Below are positions 16,120-24,473 of a stretch of DNA of 33,274 nt, piece by piece. This DNA is from Alphaproteobacteria bacterium (GTDB lineage: Bacteria; Pseudomonadota; Alphaproteobacteria; Rhizobiales; JAKIUO01), in the NCBI GenBank assembly GCA_024279115.1, contig JAJRRW010000068.1, positions 86,860 through 120,133 of the forward strand, given 5' to 3'. The notes under the pieces were generated by a model. That model saw nothing but the letters and a program-made list of their open reading frames with translations, did not search any database and was not told the origin of the DNA. The first letter of the stretch is position 1, and the number at the start of each line of letters is the position of its first letter. The translations under genes and the position numbers were made by a program.

Positions 16120-17220
16120 ATGAACGACCAAAATACGGTGACACCTGATTTGACTGACACCGATCCGTCTGCCGCTGATCTTGTTGACGAAGACAGTCCG
16201 GGCTTGTTGACACGTATCAAGCGACTATTGGGTCTTGCCCGCCCCCCCTCCACAAGACAACAGATTCAAAATCTGTTACATAAAGATGCGATGGCCACGG
16301 CGCGTGATTTCTCCCGTCAAGAGCGCTCCATGCTGCGCAATATCTTGCGCTTTGACACCTTGCGCGTCGATGATGTGATGCTGCCGCGCGCCGATATTAT
16401 CGCCATTGATGAGCAGGCAACTCTCAGCGAGCTGTTCAACCTGTTCGAGACCTCCTCCCATTCGCGCATCCCGCTATATCGCGAAACCCTCGATGATCCG
16501 CGCGGCATGGTCCATATAAAAGATTTGATGTTGTGGATCGCGAATCGCCAACAAGGGGACGACCATGAAACAGAAAAAACCGGGCCCAACAAAGCCCAGG
16601 GTCAGGGACTAACGACCCTGCGTCTGGTCGAGCCCCCAAAACCAATCATCAGCCTGGCCGATATTGATCTGGAGCAAACTATTGCCTCCATCAAAATTCG
16701 CCGTTCCATGCTCTATGTGCCCCCCGGCATGCCCGTGCTCGATCTGTTGTTGCGCATGCAATCAACCCGCATACATCTGGCCCTTGTGGTCGATGAATAT
16801 GGCGGCAGCGATGGCCTTGTCTCCATCGAAGATCTGGTCGAAGAAGTGGTGGGGGAAATTGAAGACGAGCACGATGTGGAAGAAGGCGCCTCGCTGATTT
16901 CTCACCCCAAGAAAGGTCTGCTCGCCAAGGCCCGTACGCCGATTGCCGAACTCGAATTGCATATTGGCTATGATCTGGTCTCCAATCAGGGTGATGATGA
17001 ATTTGATACACTGGGCGGCCTGGTATTCGCCCTTGCCAAACGGGTTCCGGTACGCGGTGAAATCGTTACTCACCCCAGCGGCATCGAGTTTGAAGTTCTG
17101 GATGCCGACCCCCGGCGCATCAAACGCCTGCGCATCCATATTCCCAACAAAGAAACTGGAAAAAAAACAGATGGTCAACCCGACCAACAGCCGCCCAAAG
17201 CACTTGATGCCGGGGAATAG
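16120..17220 (+). CDS. corC: CorC/HlyC-type CBS-domain protein (hemolysin family)
   Basis: This 366-residue cytosolic protein has paired CBS domains (about residues 85-150 and 205-265) that bind adenosine nucleotides, followed by a CorC_HlyC (transporter-associated) domain at about 275-345. It lacks the DUF21 membrane domain of full CorB proteins, so it is the short CorC type, linked in gammaproteobacteria to magnesium/cobalt efflux. Signature segments are [36 protein letters not shown] and [31 protein letters not shown] poorly conserved stretch (about 150-175) separates the CBS motifs. It is located between ybeY and lnt as in most proteobacteria. Confidence 0.92.
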   Translation: MNDQNTVTPDLTDTDPSAADLVDEDSPGLLTRIKRLLGLARPPSTRQQIQNLLHKDAMATARDFSRQERSMLRNILRFDTLRVDDVMLPRADIIAIDEQATLSELFNLFETSSHSRIPLYRETLDDPRGMVHIKDLMLWIANRQQGDDHETEKTGPNKAQGQGLTTLRLVEPPKPIISLADIDLEQTIASIKIRRSMLYVPPGMPVLDLLLRMQSTRIHLALVVDEYGGSDGLVSIEDLVEEVVGEIEDEHDVEEGASLISHPKKGLLAKARTPIAELELHIGYDLVSNQGDDEFDTLGGLVFALAKRVPVRGEIVTHPSGIEFEVLDADPRRIKRLRIHIPNKETGKKTDGQPDQQPPKALDAGE

Positions 17221-18870
17221 ATGATCAGGCGCCTTCACGAACTTCGCGGCTGGCGGCAAATGGCAGCGGCCTTTGCGGCTGGCTCCCTTAGCGTCTTGTC
17301 CCAGGCCCCCTTTCATCTGTGGCCGGTGCTGTTTTTCACCCTGCCCGCGCTGATCTGGTTGATCGACGGGGCGGTTGAGCGCCACGCCCAAAACCGCAGA
17401 CTGCTGGTCAAAAAAGCGGCTGCCATTGGCTGGGCCTTTGGCTTTGGCTATTTTTTGTTTGGCCTTTACTGGATCGGCAAGGCGTTTCTTGTGGAAGCGG
17501 GCTGGTTGTTGTTTCTCATGCCCGTCGCCATGACCTTGATGCCCACAGGTCTGGCGCTGTGTTACAGCCTTGCCATTGCGCTGGCGGCGCTGTTTTGGAA
17601 GCCCGGCTGGTCGCGTATTTTGGTCCTCGCGCTATTGCTGGCTATGACGGAATATTTGCGCGGCCACATCCTGACCGGCTTTCCCTGGAATGCGCTTGGC
17701 CACATCTTTGCAGGAGAGGCCGGTCTGTCGCAACTCTCCTCGCTGTTTGGCCCCTATGCCTTATCGTTTTTTTGCGTATTGGTGTTTGGCTCCCCCGCCA
17801 TCCCTTTGTTTAAAAACCAACAAAAACAGACAGGGTTTGCAAATTTTCGCCCCGCTTTGGTGATGGCCTGCGGCTTGCTCATAGCCTCACTATGGGGTCA
17901 TTACAGGCTGGCCAATGCCAGCGACAAACAGGTCCCCAATATCGCCTTGCGGCTCGTGCAGCCCAATATCAAACAGGTGGACAAATGGCGGCCCGACAAT
18001 GCCGCCCCGATCTATCGCACCATGCTGGCGCTGTCGGCACAAAAAACCAAACGCGCTCCTCAAGGGCTAAAAACCATCACCCATCTGATCTGGCCAGAAT
18101 CTGCCCTGCCGTTTTTCATGGCCCGCTCCGTTGATGCTCTAAAGGGCATTGATGCTCTGCTCCCCGAACAGACCACACTGATCACCGGTGCCATGCGCCA
18201 AAAATCACTAAAAAAAGCACAGGATGGAGCGCATAAAGCAAACGGGGGGTCAAATAAAACACAAGACGGATCGGGGCGAGCCGTCTTCAACAGCTTGTTC
18301 GTGCTCAACGACAAGGCCCGTATCACCCGCATATTCGATAAAAAACATCTCGTACCGTTTGGCGAATATCTGCCCTTTCAATCATTGCTTGAAGCCATCG
18401 GCCTGCGCCAGATCGTGCAGGTGCGCGGGCGTTTTCAGATCGGCCAACAGCCACGCTTGATCACTCTTGATAATGCGCCGCCCTTTGCTCCCTTGATCTG
18501 CTATGAAGTGGTGTTTCCCAATGAAATCATTGAGCCGGGCGTGCGTCCCCAATGGCTGCTCAATTTGACCAATGATGCGTGGTATGGCGTCTCAACCGGC
18601 CCCTATCAGCATTTCGTTCAGTCCCGTATTCGCGCCATTGAACAAGGCCTGCCAATGGTCAGGGTGGCCAATACCGGCATATCGGGGGTCATTGATCCCT
18701 ATGGACGCATCAAACAATCCTTGCCGCTGGCCAGCAAAGGAGTGCTGGACGCCGCCTTGCCAAGGGCCATTGAAAAAACCATTTATGCGCGCTATGGAAG
18801 ATGGCTGTTCTGGCTTGTTTTAGGGGGGGCAATTGGCGTGATTCTGCTCATTGAGAGAACCAGGAACTAG
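17221..18870 (+). CDS. lnt: Apolipoprotein N-acyltransferase
   Basis: Lnt adds the third acyl chain to lipoproteins on the periplasmic side of the inner membrane. The 549-residue protein has about six N-terminal helices (to about 225), a nitrilase domain and a C-terminal helix (about 526-543). The catalytic triad is visible as E293 (WPESALPFF), K374 or K375 (FDKKHLVPFGEYLPF) and C427 (PLICYEVVFPN). A hydrophilic stretch of about 24 residues (328-351, KSLKKAQDGAHKANGGSNKT) interrupts the nitrilase domain before NSLFVLND and looks like a lineage insertion in a loop. The ATG follows the corC stop directly. Confidence 0.96.
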   Translation: MIRRLHELRGWRQMAAAFAAGSLSVLSQAPFHLWPVLFFTLPALIWLIDGAVERHAQNRRLLVKKAAAIGWAFGFGYFLFGLYWIGKAFLVEAGWLLFLMPVAMTLMPTGLALCYSLAIALAALFWKPGWSRILVLALLLAMTEYLRGHILTGFPWNALGHIFAGEAGLSQLSSLFGPYALSFFCVLVFGSPAIPLFKNQQKQTGFANFRPALVMACGLLIASLWGHYRLANASDKQVPNIALRLVQPNIKQVDKWRPDNAAPIYRTMLALSAQKTKRAPQGLKTITHLIWPESALPFFMARSVDALKGIDALLPEQTTLITGAMRQKSLKKAQDGAHKANGGSNKTQDGSGRAVFNSLFVLNDKARITRIFDKKHLVPFGEYLPFQSLLEAIGLRQIVQVRGRFQIGQQPRLITLDNAPPFAPLICYEVVFPNEIIEPGVRPQWLLNLTNDAWYGVSTGPYQHFVQSRIRAIEQGLPMVRVANTGISGVIDPYGRIKQSLPLASKGVLDAALPRAIEKTIYARYGRWLFWLVLGGAIGVILLIERTRN

Positions 18871-19200
18871 ATATCCACAGAGTGTGTTTTTATTTTTTAC
18901 ACTATACAGTTGAGTGACTTATGGGCCATGATGAAGGATAGTTCGCCGCGAAAAACGGCTAGCGATGGTCCTTTTGGTGCTAAACCTGTCGTAAAACTGA
19001 TCAAATGAGGCGCAAAAGAACTCGCAAATAAGTTGCATTTGCTGGCAACACACTGTTGATTATGAAAGACAGGGGCTAAAGGCGAACACTGCCTCACCCG
19101 ATTAATCAAGTTCAGGATGATATCGTTATCTGGACTGTCGTCATAACTGCCAGACAGCAAGCTTGTAAAAACAACCGGCCAAACCGCTTTGAGGACCAAC
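18871..19200. other. Intergenic region between lnt and the XRE regulator
   Basis: This 330-base region is AT-richer than the flanking genes. It begins with ATATCCACA, one mismatch from a DnaA box, and an AGTGT...ACACT pair around a T-rich run that could act as a weak terminator for lnt. CTGTC/GACAG and TCTGG/CCAGA inverted pairs lie near 19130-19160, upstream of the regulator. No gene is supported; the minus ORF across it overlaps the regulator's start and lacks family features. Confidence 0.5.
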
Positions 19201-19647
19201 GTGACTGTAGCAAAAAAACCAAATCCGATCGATATACATGTTGGCAGCCGCGTCCGATTGCGGCGTATGCTCTTGTCCATGAGCCAGGAAAAACTTGGCG
19301 ATCAGATGGGGCTGACATTCCAGCAAATCCAGAAATATGAAAAAGGCACCAATCGCATTGGCGCCTCTCGGCTCCATCATATCTCGCAAATTCTTGAAGT
19401 GCCGGTGCAGTTCTTTTTTGATGATGCCCCGTTAGCTGCCGGTCAGGCAAGTGGCATGGGCGGCATGAGCGAACCCAAGATGGAAAACTTCCTCTACGAG
19501 TTCATCAGCACCAGAGACGGCCTTGAATTGATCCGCGCTTTTGTCAGTATTCATGACCCCAAGGTACGCAAGCGCATTGTTGATCTGGTGCGCACATTGT
19601 CAAGCGAAGACATGGCCTCACGCGACACCAGCAAGGCAAAATCATAA
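19201..19647 (+). CDS. XRE-family helix-turn-helix transcriptional regulator
   Basis: This 148-residue protein has a Cro/C1-type helix-turn-helix at about residues 12-70, with the hallmark MSQEKLGDQMGLTFQQIQKYEKGTNR. A C-terminal tail continues with a predicted helical segment (ENFLYEFISTRDGLELIRAFVSI). I take the GTG at 19201, five bases after GAGGA; the TTG at 19189 in the track overlaps that ribosome binding site. A regulator of this type directly in front of metK is a conserved feature of alphaproteobacteria, which suggests control of SAM supply or of the neighbouring genes. The target is not known from sequence. Confidence 0.9.
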   Translation: MTVAKKPNPIDIHVGSRVRLRRMLLSMSQEKLGDQMGLTFQQIQKYEKGTNRIGASRLHHISQILEVPVQFFFDDAPLAAGQASGMGGMSEPKMENFLYEFISTRDGLELIRAFVSIHDPKVRKRIVDLVRTLSSEDMASRDTSKAKS

Positions 19648-19848
19648 CCCCCTGTCTCGCAAGTTCTCCTGTCCAGCTGCCCTCAACGGGGTCATCTGTG
19701 CAAAATTTATTTGGCTTGCTTCTTGCTCGCGCAGATCATTTTGTTTGCTTGCAATTTCATTTCCCGCTTGACCCTCCTCCCGAGTGCTGCAACAAACGGC
19801 GTCAATTCATTCATTCCTTCATGGCCGTGCAGTTCCAGGAGATTTCAG
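19648..19848. other. metK leader region
   Basis: This 200-base region before metK has CCCC/GGGG pairing near 19650-19690 and several C/T-rich stretches, then AGGAG (19836-19840) for the metK start. I checked it for SAM-responsive riboswitches and saw no conserved core of SAM-II or SAM/SAH types. Confidence 0.45.
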
Positions 19849-21018
19849 GTGTCCCAGCAAAACTATCTGTTTACCAGTGAAAGCGTTTCGGAAGGTCACC
19901 CAGACAAGATTTGTGACCGCATCTCGGATTCTGTTGTTGATCTGTTTTTAGCTGCCGAGCCTTCTTCCAAGGTGGCGTGCGAAACCATGACCACCACCAA
20001 CCGGATCATCCTGGCTGGCGAAACCTTTGGCCCGTCCTCTGTTGACAATGCCGCCATCGAAGAGGCGGCCCGGCGCTGCGTACGCGAAATCGGCTATGAA
20101 CAAGATGGCTTCCATTGGAAAAATGCCGAAGTGCAGATTTATCTGCATGAGCAATCCAGCGATATTCGTCAAGGTGTTGAGCGCGGCGCAGAAAAAGATG
20201 AAGGCGCTGGCGACCAAGGTATCATGTTTGGCTATGCCTGCAATGAAACAAAGGACTTGATGCCCGCCCCCATTGCTTACGCGCATCAAATCCTGCACGA
20301 GATGGCCAAGGCCCGTCATTCGGGACAAACAGACCTGCTGGGCCCCGATGCCAAAAGCCAGGTCACTTTGCGCTATGAGAACGGCAAACCGGTCGGCACC
20401 ACCTCAATTGTTGTCTCCACCCAGCACACACAAGAAGCAACCCGTGATCAGGTCGAAGAAGTGGTCGCCCGGATTGTGCGCGATGTCTTACCCGATGGCT
20501 GGATGTGTCCCGACGAAGAATTTTATATCAACCCGACAGGCAAATTCGTCATTGGCGGCCCTGATGGCGACGCGGGGCTTACGGGACGTAAAATCATCGT
20601 CGATACCTATGGCGGCGCAGCCCCCCATGGCGGCGGCGCTTTTTCAGGCAAAGACCCCTCCAAAGTAGATCGTTCGGCAGCCTATGCCGCTCGCTACCTG
20701 GCCAAAAATGTCGTAGGAGCCGGTCTAGCCGATCGTTGCACCCTGCAACTCTCTTATGCTATTGGCGTTGCCAAACCCCTGTCGCTTTATGTCGATACCT
20801 ATGGCACCGGAAAAGTCAGCGAAGAACAGCTTTCGGGCATCTTGATGGAAGTCATGGACCTGACCCCCAGCGGCATCCGCAAACAACTTGATCTGCGTCG
20901 CCCGATTTATGAGCGCACCGCCTCCTATGGTCATTTTGGCCGTAAACCAGATAGTGATGGCGGCTTTTCATGGGAAAAACTGGATCTCGTCGAGGCCATC
21001 AAAAGCGCCATGAGCTAG
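19849..21018 (+). CDS. metK: S-adenosylmethionine synthetase
   Basis: MetK makes SAM from methionine and ATP. I start it at GTG 19849, eight bases after AGGAG, giving [20 protein letters not shown] and 389 residues, the family length. The track's longer start at 19711 adds non-homologous residues. Signatures are [14 protein letters not shown] (metal and methionine site), [16 protein letters not shown], and the P-loop-like [19 protein letters not shown]. It is the source of methyl donor for MiaB and TrmB nearby. A large palindromic repeat follows the stop codon directly. Confidence 0.97.
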   Translation: MSQQNYLFTSESVSEGHPDKICDRISDSVVDLFLAAEPSSKVACETMTTTNRIILAGETFGPSSVDNAAIEEAARRCVREIGYEQDGFHWKNAEVQIYLHEQSSDIRQGVERGAEKDEGAGDQGIMFGYACNETKDLMPAPIAYAHQILHEMAKARHSGQTDLLGPDAKSQVTLRYENGKPVGTTSIVVSTQHTQEATRDQVEEVVARIVRDVLPDGWMCPDEEFYINPTGKFVIGGPDGDAGLTGRKIIVDTYGGAAPHGGGAFSGKDPSKVDRSAAYAARYLAKNVVGAGLADRCTLQLSYAIGVAKPLSLYVDTYGTGKVSEEQLSGILMEVMDLTPSGIRKQLDLRRPIYERTASYGHFGRKPDSDGGFSWEKLDLVEAIKSAMS

Positions 21019-21027
21019 GAAATAATC

Positions 21028-21145
21028 GCCTACGCGGCGAGCGGCAAAGGACTAGTCCCTTGCATCCCTATTTTAGGGTTTGCGGGGGTGCAGGGGATCA
21101 TCCCCTGCCGCTGTCCGCGTAGGACGCCAGTCCGGCGAGGACATT
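21028..21145. repeat. Compound palindromic repeat, family B copy 1
   Basis: A nested palindrome fills the metK-trmB gap. CCTACGCGG (21029-21037) pairs with CCGCGTAGG (21115-21123). Inside are GCAAAGGACT/AGTCCCTTGC (one mismatch) and a strong GCAGGGGA-TCA-TCCCCTGC hairpin (21090-21108). It ends in GTCCGGCGAGGAC, a word shared with the repeat downstream of pnp, which also has a GCAGGGG hairpin. It could end or slow transcription between metK and trmB. Confidence 0.75.
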
Positions 21146-21160
21146 CATAGCAGATGAACA

Positions 21161-21859
21161 ATGACCATTAAAACCACACCCCGCAGACGCCACGTACATG
21201 GCCGCACCAAGGGCGGCAAGCTAAGCCCTCGCAAGCAAAAACTGTGCGATGAGCTGTTGCCCAAACTGCGTGTGACCATGCCAGCGCCAGAAAACGCTCT
21301 TGAACCGCGAAAATTATTCGCGCCCGAGCCCGCCAAAACCTGGCTGGAAATCGGTTTTGGCGGCGGCGAGCATCTGGCCTGGCAGGCCGCGCAAAATCCT
21401 GACATTGGTCTTATTGGCTGCGAACCTTTTGTCAATGGCGTCGCCAAACTGCTGGTGGCCATTGACGAGCAGAAATTAAGCAATGTGCGTATCCATGACG
21501 ATGATGCGGTTGACATTCTGCGGGCTTTGGCCCCTGCAAGCATTGACCGCCTGTTCATCCTGCACCCGGATCCCTGGCCCAAAAAGCGCCATCACAAGCG
21601 CCGTTTTATCAATCAGCACCATCTTGATCTGATCGCCAAAGTGTTAAAACCTGGCTGCGAACTGCGCTTTGCCAGCGACATTCCTCATTATGTCGCCTGG
21701 ACCTTGAAGCATATGGCGCGGCGCACGGATTTCATCTGGACCGCCCGCCAACCCAAAGACTGGCGCACCCGCCCCGATGACTGGCCCGCCACCCGCTATG
21801 GCCAAAAAGCCCTGCGCGAAGGACGGCCCCCGGCGCATTTGCGATTTATCAGAAAATAA
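21161..21859 (+). CDS. trmB: tRNA (guanine-N7-)-methyltransferase
   Basis: TrmB methylates G46 in the variable loop of tRNAs with SAM. The 232-residue protein has the class I methyltransferase motif WLEIGFGGGEHL (about 61-72), the downstream IGCEPFVNGVAKLL segment, and the family signature HPDPWPKKRHHKRRF, which follows FIL. A basic N-terminus (RRRHVHGRTKGGKLSPRKQK) is typical of alphaproteobacterial TrmB. The ribosome binding site is weak (CAGATGAACA before the ATG), and the palindromic repeat lies about 15 bases upstream, so translation may depend on how that structure folds. Confidence 0.96.
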   Translation: MTIKTTPRRRHVHGRTKGGKLSPRKQKLCDELLPKLRVTMPAPENALEPRKLFAPEPAKTWLEIGFGGGEHLAWQAAQNPDIGLIGCEPFVNGVAKLLVAIDEQKLSNVRIHDDDAVDILRALAPASIDRLFILHPDPWPKKRHHKRRFINQHHLDLIAKVLKPGCELRFASDIPHYVAWTLKHMARRTDFIWTARQPKDWRTRPDDWPATRYGQKALREGRPPAHLRFIRK

Positions 21860-21887
21860 CCATTTCTCCCTTACGGCAACTTCTTCC

Positions 21888-21917
21888 TTGCATCCCCCCG
21901 GCCCTTGCCTATATAAA
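21888..21917 (+). promoter_or_regulatory. Candidate sigma70-like promoter of the rimP-nusA-infB operon
   Basis: TTGCAT (21888-21893) and TATATA (21910-21915) are separated by 16 bases, within TATATAAAG. A start near 21922 would give a leader of about 120 bases before rimP that contains the hairpin described next. Confidence 0.55.
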
Positions 21918-21941
21918 GAGCTTACACGATCATTCCTGACT

Positions 21942-22004
21942 AAGACGGACGTCTTTGATGGAGTGGACTTCAGGGGCGATTGCTCGGGGGGTCCGCTCTT
22001 TTTT
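21942..22004 (+). terminator. Leader attenuator hairpins upstream of rimP
   Basis: A small AAGAC-GGAC-GTCTT hairpin (21942-21955) precedes a terminator-like one: GAGTGGAC (21961-21968) pairs with GTCCGCTC (21991-21998) with one G-U pair, followed by six T. It lies between the promoter and the first gene, so it looks like an attenuator of the nusA operon rather than the end of trmB. NusA, made from this operon, affects termination, so feedback is plausible. Confidence 0.7.
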
Positions 22005-22041
22005 CGTTTTCAGGGTGAGAAAAACCTAAAGGAACAGGCTT

Positions 22042-22629
22042 TTGACGAGTGAGCAAGCCGATCTCGAAAAAGAACAGCGTTTTGTTGTTGAAACGGGTGT
22101 CGAAGGTAAAATTGCGGCCCTTGCCGAACCGGTAATCGAAGCGCTTGGCTATCGTCTGGTGCGCGTACTGGTATCCAACAGGGATGGCGGTACGCTGCAA
22201 GTCATGGCGGAGCGCGCCGATGGACAGATCGATGTCAATCAGTTGACCAGGATCAGCCGGGATCTATCGCCCTTGCTGGATGCCCATGAGCTGATCAGCG
22301 ACCGCTATTTTCTGGAGGTCTCCAGTCCCGGCATTGATCGCCCGCTGGTGCGCCCGTCCGATTTTGAGAAATGGATCGGCTATGAGGCCAAAATAAAAGT
22401 CACCCAGCCGATTGATGGACAAAAACGCTTTCGCGGCATTATTGAAGGCTATGAGGATAATGAGGTTTTGCTGCGTGCCCCGGTTGGGGAACAAAAAACC
22501 GACCAGATATTGGGGTTTGCTCCGCAATTGATTGAAGATGCCAAACTGGTGATGACCGATGAGCTGATCAAAGCGGCGATGGCCGGCAAAGCAGCGCAGA
22601 GTGCCGATACTGATTTGAAAGACCAATAG
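22042..22629 (+). CDS. rimP: Ribosome maturation factor RimP
   Basis: RimP binds the 30S subunit and is needed for its maturation. The 195-residue product has the N-terminal alpha/beta domain (VIEALGYRLVRVLVSNRDGGTLQVMAERADG...) and the conserved YFLEVSSPGIDRPLVRPSDFEKWIG block, followed by the SH3-like domain (RFRGIIEGYEDNEVLL). The start is TTG at 22042, about eight bases after AAAGGA; no ATG in frame fits. It is the first gene of the rimP-nusA-ylxR-infB operon, behind the attenuator hairpin. A 144-base gap with a GCCCTCG/CGAGGGC hairpin separates it from nusA. Confidence 0.96.
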   Translation: MTSEQADLEKEQRFVVETGVEGKIAALAEPVIEALGYRLVRVLVSNRDGGTLQVMAERADGQIDVNQLTRISRDLSPLLDAHELISDRYFLEVSSPGIDRPLVRPSDFEKWIGYEAKIKVTQPIDGQKRFRGIIEGYEDNEVLLRAPVGEQKTDQILGFAPQLIEDAKLVMTDELIKAAMAGKAAQSADTDLKDQ

Positions 22630-22684
22630 CTCAGACATTTGACCAGGCCGCCTTGGCCAAGCAGACAAAAATAGTTTTAAAACA

Positions 22685-22715
22685 GCCCTCGAACTGACTT
22701 TTATACGGCGAGGGC
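22685..22715 (+). other. Hairpin in the rimP-nusA gap
   Basis: GCCCTCG (22685-22691) pairs with CGAGGGC (22709-22715) around a 17-base loop, followed by CTTT. It is too weak in T residues for an efficient terminator. It may act as a pause or RNase processing site in the nusA leader. Confidence 0.4.
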
Positions 22716-22773
22716 CTTTGATAACGCCCTCAAATAGCCGCTCGGCGACAGGGCATAAAAATGGAGAGCCACC

Positions 22774-24441
22774 ATGGCGCAACCCGGTGTGAGTGCGAAT
22801 AAACTTGAATTGCTGCAGATTGCCGATGCGGTGGCCCGTGAAAAGGACATCGACCGGATGATCGTCATCGAGGCGATGGAAGAGGCTGTGCAAAAAGCCG
22901 CCAAGTCACGCTATGGCAGCGAAAACGACATCCGCGCCAAAATCGACACCAAAACCGGGGAAACTGAATTGACCCGCGTCATGACTGTGGTTGAAGAGGT
23001 CGAAAACGAACATACGCAAATGACCCTCAAACAGGCTCGCGAACTGGAAAAAGACATCGAGATCGGCGGCGAGATCATTGATCTGTTGCCGCCCTTTGAT
23101 TATGGCCGCGTATCCGCGCAAAACGCCAAACAGGTGATTGTGCAAAAAGTGCGCGAAGCTGAACGCGAGCGTCAGTATCACGATTATAAGGACCGCATTG
23201 GCGAGGTCATCTCTGGCGTTGTCAAACGCGCCGAATATGGCAATGTGGTTGTCGATCTTGGACGCGCCGAAGCGATTATGCGGCGCAATGAATCGATCCC
23301 GCGTGAAATGTTCCAGATCCGCGACCGCATCCGCGCCTATATTCATGATGTCCGCCAGGAAGCGCGTGGCCCGCAGATTTTCCTGTCGCGCACCAAGCCT
23401 GAATTCATGGCCAAACTGTTCGCCCAGGAAGTCCCTGAAATCTATGACGGCATTGTGGAGATCCGCTCGGTGGCCAGAGACGCTGGTTCGCGCGCCAAAA
23501 TAGCCGTTATTTCCAATGACAGCTCGGTCGACCCCGTTGGCGCCTGCGTCGGCCTGCGCGGCTCGCGCGTGCAAGCGGTCGTCAATGAGCTGCACGGTGA
23601 AAAAATCGACATCATTCAATGGTCACCAGATGCCGCTGCGTTCATCGTCAATGCTCTGGCCCCCGCAGAGGTGGCCAAAGTGGTGCTCGATGAAGAAGTG
23701 TCGCGCATTGAAGTCGTGGTTCCCGACGAGCAATTGTCCCTGGCTATTGGTCGCCGCGGTCAAAATGTCCGCCTCGCCTCACAGCTGACCGGCTGGGACA
23801 TCGACATCCTCACCGAAAAAGAAGAATCAGAACGTCGTCAGGTAGAATTTGAAAACCGCTCCAACAAATTCATGGAAACGCTCAATGTCGACGAAGTGAT
23901 TGCCCAGCTTCTGGTCACCGAAGGCTTTACCTCCGTCGAAGAAGTAGCCTTTGTGGAGGCCACCGAAGTCATGGCCATCGAGGGCTTTGACGAAGATACA
24001 GCCGCCGAAATCCAGGGCCGCGCCAAAGACTTTTTACAACAGCAAGAAGTGGAACAGCTGGAGCGTTGCAAAGAACTGGGCGTCAACGAAGAATTACGCG
24101 AAATCGAAGGCATGACCTTGCCCATGATGATTGTACTTGGCGAAAACGAGGTCTTCAATATGAAAGACTTTGCCTATTGCGCCACAGATGATCTCACCGG
24201 CTGGTACGAAAAAGTAGATGGCGACAGAAAACATTTTGAAGGCTTTTTCAACGGCTTCAAAATTGACAGAAATGGCGCAGAACTGATGGTCATGACGGCC
24301 AGATTGAAAGCTGACATCATTACGCAAGAGGACTTTGACGCCATAATCAATCCTCCTGTTGAAGAAGACGACAGCGTTGAGGCGGTGCCAACGGTCATTA
24401 AGCCAGCAGAACCAACAGAAGCCAGCGTCTTTAAAACCTGA
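22774..24441 (+). CDS. nusA: Transcription termination/antitermination factor NusA
   Basis: NusA binds RNA polymerase and controls pausing, termination and antitermination. The 555-residue protein has the N-terminal polymerase-binding domain (about 1-125), an S1 domain (about 140-200, GEVISGVVKRAEYGNVVVDLG), two KH domains (about 230-350, with GACVGLRGSRVQAV and AIGRRGQNVRLA), and two C-terminal helix-hairpin-helix-rich repeats (about 370-520) as in other proteobacteria. The ending is acidic (NPPVEEDDSVEAVP). The start has GGAGAG five bases upstream. The acidic tail is variable between species. Confidence 0.97.
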   Translation: MAQPGVSANKLELLQIADAVAREKDIDRMIVIEAMEEAVQKAAKSRYGSENDIRAKIDTKTGETELTRVMTVVEEVENEHTQMTLKQARELEKDIEIGGEIIDLLPPFDYGRVSAQNAKQVIVQKVREAERERQYHDYKDRIGEVISGVVKRAEYGNVVVDLGRAEAIMRRNESIPREMFQIRDRIRAYIHDVRQEARGPQIFLSRTKPEFMAKLFAQEVPEIYDGIVEIRSVARDAGSRAKIAVISNDSSVDPVGACVGLRGSRVQAVVNELHGEKIDIIQWSPDAAAFIVNALAPAEVAKVVLDEEVSRIEVVVPDEQLSLAIGRRGQNVRLASQLTGWDIDILTEKEESERRQVEFENRSNKFMETLNVDEVIAQLLVTEGFTSVEEVAFVEATEVMAIEGFDEDTAAEIQGRAKDFLQQQEVEQLERCKELGVNEELREIEGMTLPMMIVLGENEVFNMKDFAYCATDDLTGWYEKVDGDRKHFEGFFNGFKIDRNGAELMVMTARLKADIITQEDFDAIINPPVEEDDSVEAVPTVIKPAEPTEASVFKT

Positions 24442-24473
24442 TATCCAGATCGTCATTTACGCAAGGAGCGCGC

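Noticed and set aside
18871-18879. DnaA box and possible replication origin
   Set aside because: Only a single ATATCCACA with one mismatch is present; there is no cluster of boxes, no dnaA/dnaN neighbours and no clear unwinding element.
18897-19280. 127-aa minus ORF between lnt and the XRE gene
   Set aside because: It overlaps the helix-turn-helix coding region, has no family resemblance, and its composition looks random.
19648-19848. A SAM-binding riboswitch in front of metK
   Set aside because: The position is right and AGGAG lies near the end, but I could not match the conserved cores of SAM-II or SAM/SAH aptamers. A covariance search would be needed to revive it.
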